Assembly: GCF_000003605.2 (NCBI RefSeq)
Contig: NW_003151760.1
Coordinates: 316,463 to 348,959 of the forward strand
Reading direction: 5' to 3'
Length of the DNA stretch: 32,497 nt
Source: Saccoglossus kowalevskii
Lineage: Eukaryota; Hemichordata; Enteropneusta; Harrimaniidae
Part shown: positions 19,542 through 28,645 of the stretch, one piece after another
How the letters are laid out: the number at the start of each line of letters is the position of its first letter
Numbering within the stretch: position 1 is the first letter of the stretch
The notes under the pieces: model-generated
What the model was told of the DNA's origin: nothing
The model's input: only the letters and a program-made list of their open reading frames with translations
Databases searched by the model: none
Made by a program: the position numbers and the translations under genes

Positions 19542-20593
19542 GTTAAAGTAATATACCGGTACACTCATGGTATAAATGTTGTTAGTCACACAGTATGGGT
19601 AATCATTCCGACGACTGATGTTTATGTCAGTAAAGAATGTATACTGCAGTCCTTGATTATTTCTTTTGGACACTTAAATTATATTTTTTGACTGGTTGAA
19701 GCATTAAATTATATTACTCATCAGTGATTGCAGAAGCCATGATCATTTCATGCCAGGTGGTTGATTTACTAGAAAAACATAACACCTTGTTTTATCCATT
19801 ATATAACTATGGAAAAGATGCTACTACTTTTATTGTCTTTTTTTTAAAAAGAATTCAGTTGCAGTGTATGAATGCCTTTGTAAAAACCTCATAAAATTAA
19901 ATATTCTCTAATATTTGTTCAGTGTAATTCAATAAAATTCAAGATCCACAACAGTAAACATATTTTCACTGCAGTAGTGCATGGAAATCAGAAAATAAAA
20001 AGTTATTTTTCAGTTTAAGTTTTTTAGTGACTTTGTCAATCAGCCTAAGTATGCCTGAGAAACATGCAGGACATTAACAGTGTGGGACAAAAAATGGTCA
20101 CAAGTCTGTCAACTGTCATCAAAATGCAAAACAAATTGATATGCCTAGGTAGACCATTTTGTCAAAAGCAGTCAAATAAAATGGCCAACAGAAAATTGTC
20201 TTGTCACAGTATTACATTAGTGCCATATAACAATTAGTGTGAATTGATATAATGTGTGCAGGACAGACGTTATGGCCATTGTACAGCATTCTATAAAACA
20301 TTATGGCGGCCAGTCAAGGGATTATGAATCTAATCAGGAAACAAAATTACATGCCTCAAGGTCTATGATGTTTATTGTGCAGACCAAGTTTGAATTGAAT
20401 CAGCTAATAAATAACTGATGTGTGATGTTTAGATTTGATTGGTCCGAGTACGTATGAGAATCGGCTCCGTGGAACTGCATTTGATCACCAGTCAGCCATT
20501 TTGGATTTCATGCTGACGAAAATATGCATGTGCATATGATGTATGTCTGAAGTTAGGTCCAAGCATGCGTAAAATACTGCTGGATATGAATGA

Positions 20594-20612
20594 ACACAAA
20601 CACACACACACA
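20594..20612. repeat. Short (CA)n repeat
   Basis: A simple ACACAAACACACACACACA stretch, slightly interrupted. Confidence 0.8.
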
Positions 20613-22027
20613 GGCCAATCCATAAATCCTTATTTCTGTCCTAAAGTGGACTAATAACCCATCCTACAGTATTACCTACATTTGTATGAGTATAGTACTT
20701 GTGTACAAATTTTCAACTGAATCAGGCGAAATATTAGTGAACAATTGGCATAGAAATAAATAAAAACAAAATGGCTGACAATCAAGATTGGTCAAAGTAT
20801 GTGCTTACTATCTTGTCCATAATTAGTGAATGACAACTAAACTAAAGAATTACTGATAACCCTCTCCTTCTTTGCATATTTTGCACATTAATGAAGGAAG
20901 CTGCCCTGTTTTTTAATTGGTGTGAATAGAATAATTGTAAAATGTGACCCAGTGATGTATGCCGGCATGTAGCATTTCCTGTGCTATTAAAAATCAAATC
21001 CCGAAAAACAGTTTTACCGTCGCAGTAACCTCGGGTCGTATACTTGTAGATGAATCTCTTCAAAATTTAATTGTAACCGGACTCACTGTTATCATCTATA
21101 AAAACTACCTAGATTTTAGATGATACTTTTATTTTTTACCGAAGTCGTAAGAAAAAGTCAACCCTTGCCTTGCGTGAAACACTGGCCCACTATCCGATGT
21201 CAAGACGTCGGGGCACGCTACTATTTCGTTGCCGTGCATTTTGTTCACATGAGCACATTAGATAAAACAACCAAGTATTTATCAGACAGATTTATTACAT
21301 GTAACATAATTTACGAATTTAGAAAAACCTAAGCATGCAAGTATGCCTACTTGGTGAAAACTCCTCTGAAAAATGGATTATATAAACCAGGTCCAAGCAT
21401 ATTCTTATCATTGATCAACCTTTACATGTAGTTTTTGGCCTGTTATCAGAATTTTCATGCAATGCATAGCCACCACAGATGGCCGTATTTTATTGTTTGC
21501 AACCATATTTTGTAAAAGGGAGCCCCCGCCCAATGTAACTGCATTACTTCTGGACTAAGAAAGTAACCCCGTGGTCAGACACCTTTCAATGACAAAGCCA
21601 AGAAAAAATATTACAGAAATTTATTGTATGTTTTTATTCTGTTAACATATAATTACATTGAAGTGGTACATTCATGTACTTTTTTGATTATTCAAAATTT
21701 GTTGTTCAAAAGCGATTGTTTTGTCTTTGCTGTACTTCCTGTCTAGAAAGGCAACAGTGCACACATCTTATCAGCTGTGTGTAAACTACAAACAGATATC
21801 TTATCAGTTGTTTGTAAATAGCAAATAAAGAAAGTGGCTCAACTTAAAACTCTTTACCCTCAGTTCAGTTATGTTTGTAAACCATGCATATTAATGAGAT
21901 GCACTAGTTGGGTGTACACTGGATAAACAAAAACTTGGCCATTTGTTTGCACACAAGAAAAAAATCAGTTTACTTGTACAAGATATTTTTTTTCAATAAA
22001 ATAAAAACACCAATGTATGTAGCATGC

Positions 22028-22145
22028 CTTAGGGAGCTATTCGTGTGATTTTCAAAAAAAAATGTGAAAAGTGCCCAAAAAACTATTCTGCTACCTTAAA
22101 TGGCTTAGGACGCACTCAAGGATAGACGGATGGACGGACAGATGG
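22028..22145 (-). mobile_element. Probable reversed relic of a GTCCGTCC-type element
   Basis: GACGGATGGACGGACAG at about 22125-22141 is the minus-strand form of the GTCCGTCC stretch that follows the hairpin in the elements at 18598 and 31393. On the minus strand it is followed by sequence ending near TTCGTGTGAT (reading back to about 22040). The hairpin itself is not visible, so this is a weak call. Confidence 0.35.
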
Positions 22146-22838
22146 CACCAATCATCAAAAGGAAAACTAAAATCATATGAACTAATGTTATACATGCAAA
22201 CAGTTTTTTTACACAACTCCTGAGACTTCAACTATAAAATGAACTACCTTATACATGTGATAGTAATACAATAATCTGTACAATATGAAAAAGTGTATCC
22301 CATTTAATTGTAGCAGACTGAGAAAAAAAACTGTGTCGCCTGTTGGTCGCATCAGACTCATTTGTTTCCATGGTAACATACATTGTGTATTTTATAAACC
22401 ATTCCCATGCAGTAATGGGAGAATGATCATCCTTGGAAAGATGGTGGGATATCACCAGCTCCTAATGAACTGTCTGTTCATAACAAAATTGGACACATTA
22501 ATCCGGTATGTGGGAATTGATGAGAATAACAACATGCGTTATATAATCTCAAGAGTTTTTTTGACCTGATTTTGACAATTTGCTTCTATATGTTGAAGTT
22601 TATCACCATGACGACAATCATCTGAATATCTCTGGTATCCATCAGATATAAAGAGATGAATTCTCAGGGTTTTTTTTTAATGAGCATGATTTTTATGAGT
22701 GTGATGTTTCACTATTTGATGACTTTGTGACTTGGTATTGGCTACTCACGAGTGTTGTTTGTCAACTCTGATTGTGATAGCTTTGCGTTGTGGTTACCTG
22801 AGTGATAAGACTGACATATACAGTGTGCTGGTGTGAGT

Positions 22839-22898
22839 ATGTTCTGTTACATTGCTGAGCAGGAGCTCCAGATTTCTCTTACTTCACAACCAATATGA
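22839..22898 (+). promoter_or_regulatory. 19-codon upstream frame overlapping the R4 start
   Basis: An ATG at 22839 opens a frame that ends at TGA 22896-22898. That stop overlaps the R4 start codon (22895-22897) in an ATGA configuration, as in R3. The peptide would begin MFCYIAEQE. If transcribed, it would restrict initiation at R4. Confidence 0.45.
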
Positions 22899-23986
22899 GT
22901 ACTACTTGGATTTCTGCTGGAAACAACAATGAAACTGATGATATTGTAGAATCAAGCATCCATGGATTTGGGTATACGATTGTCTTATGGATACTCTTAG
23001 CACTAGCGCTGTCAATTAACGGTGTATTCATGTACGTGGTTGTTAAAGTACGCTCTTCTAAATGTAGGAGTCATATCAACTTTTTTCTCTTCAACCTGGC
23101 AATTGCAGACACTCTCTTCGTTTTGATCATCGTGCCATTGGAAGCTGCATCAGTTTATGCCCCGGATGATGTCATCGAAGTGAATTGCATTGGCAGTTTC
23201 ATGATCTCTGTATTTCAGTACACCGGCATGTTCACCATAACGGCGATTAGCATAGAAAGGTACATCGCAATTTGCCTGTCACTGAAAGTGCAGAGAGTTG
23301 GTCCCATGACGCGTGCCAAGATATTTATCACGGCTGCCTGGGTGTGTGGAATCGTATTTGCAGTGCTTATTATCCTTGCTGCCTGTGTGTTTACCACCGG
23401 GAAGGTACACTATTTGATGATGATGTTATTTCAGACAATGCCCTTCCTGATAACGCTATGCACTGTTAGCGTACTCTACTTTCTGATTGTCCGATTTTTG
23501 AAAAAGAAACAGGCAGAAGCGTTTAAGATTGGTGGCGAACTGAGACAGTTCTCACGGACTAAAGAAACTCAACACGTCATAAGAGTCCTTGGTGTAACAA
23601 CATTTTTGTTTTTCTTCTGTGTGTTTCCAGACCAAGTACTGTACTTCTTGATATTGCTTGATGGACTTGGTGTGGTCTCACTCAAATATGAAGATTCCTT
23701 TACGATCACGTACTATATTTGCCGCATACTTTTAGTTCTTAACTCGGTAATCAATCCCATTATTTACACGTCCATGAGTTCGAAATATCGAATGGCATAC
23801 AAGCAAGCGTTTGCCCCATGCTGCAGATGCAAGGCTAATTCTGTTTGCCCAGAGTCTGATGGGAACAATGTCAGTTTTACAATGACAGACTTTCACTCTA
23901 GGTCAGAGAACAGTGCTCTGAGAAAAGATGAGAGTTCATTGGTTACCATAAACCCTGAACTGTCAAATACATCGGTGAAACATTGA
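22895..23986 (+). CDS. R4: class A GPCR, orphan, R2/R3/R4 subgroup
   Basis: A 363-residue, single-exon seven-helix receptor. The start at 22895 has the context ACCAATATGA, also seen at R1. NET at 12 is a likely glycosylation site. Helices are near 27-51, 61-84, 98-120, 142-165, 170-198, 228-255 and 269-292. Landmarks: N42 (1.50), D72 (2.50), P81 and E83 (2.61), C98, E121-R122-Y123, TRAK in loop 2 (139-142), W149 (4.50), C164 at the end of TM4, P183 (5.50), VFPDQ with P245-D246, and an intact N287-P-I-I-Y291. The tail after helix 8 has CCRC (309-312), a likely palmitoylation site, and a Ser/Thr-rich end suited to kinase and arrestin regulation. It retains the most canonical residues of its subgroup. 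Ligand unknown. Confidence 0.96.
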   Translation: MSTTWISAGNNNETDDIVESSIHGFGYTIVLWILLALALSINGVFMYVVVKVRSSKCRSHINFFLFNLAIADTLFVLIIVPLEAASVYAPDDVIEVNCIGSFMISVFQYTGMFTITAISIERYIAICLSLKVQRVGPMTRAKIFITAAWVCGIVFAVLIILAACVFTTGKVHYLMMMLFQTMPFLITLCTVSVLYFLIVRFLKKKQAEAFKIGGELRQFSRTKETQHVIRVLGVTTFLFFFCVFPDQVLYFLILLDGLGVVSLKYEDSFTITYYICRILLVLNSVINPIIYTSMSSKYRMAYKQAFAPCCRCKANSVCPESDGNNVSFTMTDFHSRSENSALRKDESSLVTINPELSNTSVKH

Positions 23987-24307
23987 TATCAGAAGACATG
24001 CATGTAACATACATTTTAAAAAGTTTCTGTTTATGTACATGGACATGTAATTATGAAATGTACAAGTTTTCAGTTGAAAGCAGAATCTTTGTCTTGTTAC
24101 ATTAAATCTTGCATTTTGTTTTAATTGCTACGTTTTAATCACTAATTAACCTGAGCAAAAAAGAAATTCATTCTTTGTTGATATTACAAAGTATTTGAAT
24201 TCTACAAATTGATTCACCTATAAATTGTTTTTTTAATCTGTTTGGAGACTTGCCCCCTCATTATTTGATTAATATGGTAATTATTATTCATGAGAATTTA
24301 ACCTTCG

Positions 24308-24313
24308 AATAAA
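24308..24313 (+). terminator. Candidate polyadenylation signal for R4
   Basis: AATAAA about 320 bases past the R4 stop, followed within 20 bases by TGTATGTCTTG, a GT-rich context. Plausible but unproven. Confidence 0.4.
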
Positions 24314-25337
24314 TGTATGTCTTGAGATGCTCTGGTATTTGTTTCCTCACATTTTGCCATAACTTTTATGCACTACACATTTGAAACTGCAATTTGGCTA
24401 CAAAAACCAAATGGCCACCATAGTTTCTTGCACCTGATTAATGTACACAATACCATTGCTTAATCTTTGTTTCCATGACAATAGGCAGTGGTACAGTTTT
24501 TGTTAATGCTTAGAAACTATTAATCTAATATTTCCCAAATATAAAATATTTATTTTTATTTTGCATGATCTGTGTCAGTTGTGATAAAACTATATTTAAT
24601 GACAATCAATCGATTCTGCATCTTTATTATTAGTTTTGGATTTGTTTATTAACAATGGACATGACTAGGAAAAAGGAAAACAAATTATTACTAATAAAAT
24701 TATTCACATTTTTCTGAGTGAAAGCTTCCATCAATTAAATGAGGGTACCTGAAGATGTTTCCATGGAAACACTTCAACTTAGTGATTTTCTCGTGGCATT
24801 AAAAAATTCATACATACAACTGAGGTTCATAACTCAAAAACTATTTTGGGTAAGCAATATTTTTCTGTAGATTTTGTGAAAGCCATCTACAGGAAATACC
24901 ATGGCAAAATTTCAGGATTCCTGTCAAAACTATGCTATTTTCATCCATTCTCAACCCTTAGAACACTAAATATTGTTTTCCATACCAATTTTGGATCAAA
25001 TGGATGAATTACAGGTCTTGTTCAACAAATTTGATAGAAGTATGAAAAATGTTTTACATGGGGTCATTGTGTAAAAGGGGACAATATTTGATTTTGAGTA
25101 AAAGTTGACGTTTAAAATGTAATTGAAGAAATTGACTTTTTACCCATTTATTAGATGGAGAAATATTTCAGCTGTCTGAAAATAATAATAAAAAAAAAAC
25201 GATTTGTTGCTCTGGATATGAGTGCTATATCGTTTGCCCGGAAACTCGTCAAACAAATCAACCTTGTTGACCGTAGAGCAATTACTGAACTGTCTAACAT
25301 GAAATTTACAAGCAACGTACAAATACGGGCGGCCCGG

Positions 25338-25355
25338 TATATATATATATATATA
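25338..25355. repeat. (TA)9 microsatellite
   Basis: Nine TA units preceded by the GC-rich patch GGGCGGCCCGG, an abrupt composition change that may mark the edge of an old insertion. Confidence 0.85.
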
Positions 25356-27004
25356 ATCAGAAAAGCGTCAGTGGTGAGAGTTTCAACAGTTGTACATTCA
25401 GTATATTAATAATTTATGTCAGATCATTGGATGCCTAGACCTATTTTTAGAGAGGTTGAGTCAAGTAGTTAGATTAGATAATGTCATAAAAAGGTAAAGA
25501 GGTCAGCTGATAAACAAGTAATTAACTACATGTAAATATGCTATGCTATTTTAAAATAAAGCTTGATAGCTTTGGGTCTCTCTGTCATTGTGTAATTTGT
25601 GTTACAACTGTCTTTTAATGTTAAAATATGGATTTGCCTATGTCAGGTTGTCATACAACACAAGTAATCTACTCAGAGGATGGTTAATCTAAAACAGATG
25701 GGTTGTGATCTGTGCGCATGCGGGAATTCGGCCCTAAGCAATAATAACACCCGCGCTAAAGACGCAACGACTCATGGGTAAATGCTTGTTTGTAAACTAT
25801 GTTTATGTATATGAACTGGTTTAAATTCAGGAAACCAATTTCGTGTTTAAAAAAAAATGACCAGCAGAGATATACAGTTATGAAATGACAAATTTGCCCC
25901 ATCCCCACCCCAACCCCACCCAGTGACCCCACCCCCCAAAAAAGACCTACAATTTCTAGAGACATAAAAAAATTTTTTTCTAAAATCATGGCTTTAAAAT
26001 ATGGTGGTCGAGATTTTCCCACAATTCAGTGCATTCTTTCAGTGGCATCACATATGCAAATTTTACAATAGATACGATGTGCTCTAACTACAGACTTTTA
26101 CTTATTGGAATATTCCTCAATAAATTGCAGGAATCACTTACCGAGTAGTTAAACTTAGGTAATGACCCCATTTTTTTATCTTTATTTTTTTAAACTCTAT
26201 GCTCAGCGCAACATTTGATCCCGTGGGACCCACTTTTTGTGAAGGGGTGGTATATGTATAATAATGGCTGCCCTTTATATACAGTTGTATAAGTAATATA
26301 CAACCCACTTGTGGACATTATTTCTTCACAAACACCTGCACCTCTTCCAAATCTAAATCAAAACTAAACTTTTTTCTCACAGTTCAGCTCAACAATGAGT
26401 AGTGTTAAAAGCCATGTAGATGTGTTTTACAGCCTCACTCGTATGTATCATGGTACATGTATACCTGTAGTTTTGATAGTTTATTCAGTAACAGTGATTT
26501 AAAAAAATGCATTTAAAGAAAAATTCAAAATATCCAACATGGCACAGATGCTCGTATTCTGTGAGAAAGTACCAAAAGTTGACCTGAAATCAGAATTGAT
26601 TTTTTTTCAGTTCCTGTCACCAGTATGTTTCTAGGTTCCACTCCTCAGTTTTTACTCTGCTGTGGGAATTCCCTCTGATAGATGCTCTCCAGACTTAATT
26701 CAAATCCTGTTAACTTTCCGGAATAGCTTTCTTAAAGCAAACATGATAACATTTGGTTTGTTGCGAGGTCAAGTTGTACATGATAATTGTAAATTCTTTG
26801 TTAAGGTCAACACACAACATCCAGGGGATTATGAAGTGTATGGTGATTAATGTTTTTATTAGTCGCAACGGGGCAAATAAAAGTTGCTATTTTGACTAAA
26901 AAAGAAGCCACAAGACAAGTGTTGACGTATAAAACTTGAGTGTTTCTACTGAATATTGTTTATACCTTGTACACTACTGTGGTTTCATTTATTATGACCG
27001 CTTC

Positions 27005-27105
27005 ATGCTGTGTGAACTTGTGAGGCAGAGATGAGCGGGATCTGTAACAACGTTTCACTAACGTTCACATCAGTTCGTATCTATTCTGTGCCTAATTCAA
27101 GTTAA
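27005..27105 (+). promoter_or_regulatory. Two chained upstream frames before R5
   Basis: A frame of nine codons starts at 27005 and stops at TGA 27032-27034. The second frame starts at 27031, so the two overlap by ATGA. The second runs 24 codons to TAA at 27103-27105, 37 bases before the R5 ATG. Same caveat as for the others: leader extent is unknown. Confidence 0.4.
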
Positions 27106-27142
27106 ACCGTTCTCCACCTATCAGTTGATTCGGTTCTCCATC

Positions 27143-28306
27143 ATGATACTTGCTGTGTATCCCACTGCTACGAATGATACAGACACCAGCGATGGCGATG
27201 AAGACAGTGCTCTCATGCCACCTACCGATTGGGTGCTCCTCATTTTTCTAATAGTGGTACCGGTTATATTTGTGCTTGGTAACGTGGGTAACTCTGCATT
27301 TCTATACGTCTATATGCACATCGGCAGTATGCGTACCGTCACTAACATGTATCTAGCCAGTCTGGCTGTTGCTGATCTGTTGTTTCTCACATTGTCAATT
27401 CCAATGGAGATTAGAAACATTTTCCAGGAAGACAGATCTAAACTCTCATGTGTACTGTGGGGTGTTTTTAGTTGTATTCCCCTCTTTGCCTCCATTTATA
27501 CCGTGGGGCTTATTAGTATTGAAAGGTACATCGCGGTCTGTTATCCGCTAAAAGCACTTAGGATCAGCAGCCATCATCGTAATAGGAATATTATTATTGG
27601 TTCTTGGGTGTTAGCTACACTGCTTTGCATTCCGTATTTTTTCGGCTGTTTTTACCATGATAGGTATTTGTATCTGGTGATTCTCCTCGCGCAGATGTTA
27701 CCATTCGTCGTCTCAATTGTCTTGGTCACCATCATGTACAGTCTTGTGATTGCGCAACTACGAAAACGCAGCCGCAAAGTGATTGGTATGAAACATTTCC
27801 AGAGACATCACTCGAATTTCTACCAAGACGCGAAGCAAGTGATTCGGCTTCTCCTCATTACCTCAGCGGTTTTCTTTGTTCTTGCGTTTCCAGATAATCT
27901 TATGTACGTTCAGCTCCTGTTGTATATGTTTGACCAGCCTGTGTTTATTCCTTGGGAGATTTACACCGATCTCTACCTCTGTTTTCGCATATTCCTTTAT
28001 CTTAATTCGGCTGTTAACCCATTCATTTACAATGCTGCTAGCCAACGTTACCGGTTAGCTTTCAAGAAGGCCTTTGCAAACACTCGATTAAGGAAATGCT
28101 GTTGCATTTCGCACCAGGTTTGTGACATGGCAGCTGAAGCCGAGCAGGTTAAACGCACGTATGTTCAGCCTGCAAATGAAAGAGACTCTGACACAGAGAA
28201 CATTAGTATCGCTGATTGTAATTTCCGCAATGTGAGTCAATGTGGGGATAACACAGACAGTCTTTCAATAATAGAGGAACAGAGAATCCAAACATTCAAC
28301 CAATAA
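27143..28306 (+). CDS. R5: class A GPCR, orphan, most complete family member
   Basis: A 387-residue, single-exon seven-helix receptor from the first ATG at 27143 (A at -3). The frame is open upstream, but only from a TTG. Numbering is from this ATG. NDT at 11 is a glycosylation site in an acidic N-terminus. Helices are near 30-55, 68-91, 103-127, 149-170, 175-203, 232-260 and 274-297. Landmarks: N50 (1.50), D78 (2.50), P87 and E89 (2.61), C103 with the usual 25 residues to R128 of ERY, W155 (4.50), C169 at the end of TM4, P187 (5.50), AFPDN with P250-D251, and N292-P-F-I-Y296. A CCC run at 319-321 is likely palmitoylated. The long acidic Ser/Thr tail ends QTFNQ inside the first unit of a 52-bp tandem repeat. 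Most like R1. Ligand unknown. Confidence 0.96.
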   Translation: MILAVYPTATNDTDTSDGDEDSALMPPTDWVLLIFLIVVPVIFVLGNVGNSAFLYVYMHIGSMRTVTNMYLASLAVADLLFLTLSIPMEIRNIFQEDRSKLSCVLWGVFSCIPLFASIYTVGLISIERYIAVCYPLKALRISSHHRNRNIIIGSWVLATLLCIPYFFGCFYHDRYLYLVILLAQMLPFVVSIVLVTIMYSLVIAQLRKRSRKVIGMKHFQRHHSNFYQDAKQVIRLLLITSAVFFVLAFPDNLMYVQLLLYMFDQPVFIPWEIYTDLYLCFRIFLYLNSAVNPFIYNAASQRYRLAFKKAFANTRLRKCCCISHQVCDMAAEAEQVKRTYVQPANERDSDTENISIADCNFRNVSQCGDNTDSLSIIEEQRIQTFNQ

Positions 28307-28645
28307 GACAATAGTATAGACTTGTATTTATATGTAAATCTAAACATTTGGCCAATAGAACAATAGTACAGACTTGTATTTATATGTAAATCCAAACATT
28401 CAACCAATAGGACAATAGTATAGACTTGTATTTATATGCAAATCTAAACATTTGGCCAATAGAACAATAGTACAGACTTGTATTTATATGTAAATCCAAA
28501 CATTCAACCAATAGGACAATAGTATAGACTTGTATTTATATGCAAATCTAAACATTTGGCCAATAGAACAATAGTACAGACTTGAATTTATATGTAAATC
28601 CAAATATTCAACCAATTAGGATAGCCTTATATATTTATGTAAATG
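28289..28645 (+). repeat. 52-bp tandem repeat in 104-bp dimers, beginning inside the R5 coding end
   Basis: Six full 52-bp units start at 28289, 28341, 28393, 28445, 28497 and 28549, then a decayed seventh. Odd units begin CAAACATTCAACCAATA and even units TAAACATTTGGCCAATAG, strictly alternating, so the working period is 104 bp. The first unit includes the last five sense codons and the TAA stop of R5. In later odd units the same position reads TAG. The array forms the start of the R5 3' untranslated region. Confidence 0.92.

Larger units (their letters stand above)
19542..22838. other. Intergenic between the nested element and R4
   Basis: About 3.3 kb without a supported gene. It holds a (CA)n run at 20594-20612, a less AT-rich fragment around 21515-21600 (GGGAGCCCCCGCCC), a relic with GACGGATGGACGGACAG near 22124, and a 94-codon open stretch at 22285-22569 with no recognisable domain. 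The R4 promoter must lie at the right end. Confidence 0.5.
23987..27004. other. Intergenic between R4 and R5
   Basis: No gene seen. A candidate polyadenylation signal for R4 lies at 24308 and a (TA)9 run at 25338. A C-rich patch around 25896-25937 reads CCCCACC repeatedly. A minus-strand open stretch at 25756-26022 covering that patch is low-complexity and I do not call it. Confidence 0.55.

Noticed and set aside
22285-22569. 94-codon ATG-started frame upstream of R4
   Set aside because: No domain, and another frame on the opposite strand is equally open. It is not a convincing 5' exon of R4.
27125-27142. Six extra codons at the R5 N-terminus
   Set aside because: That extension would begin with TTG; the first ATG is at 27143 with A at -3, so I start there.
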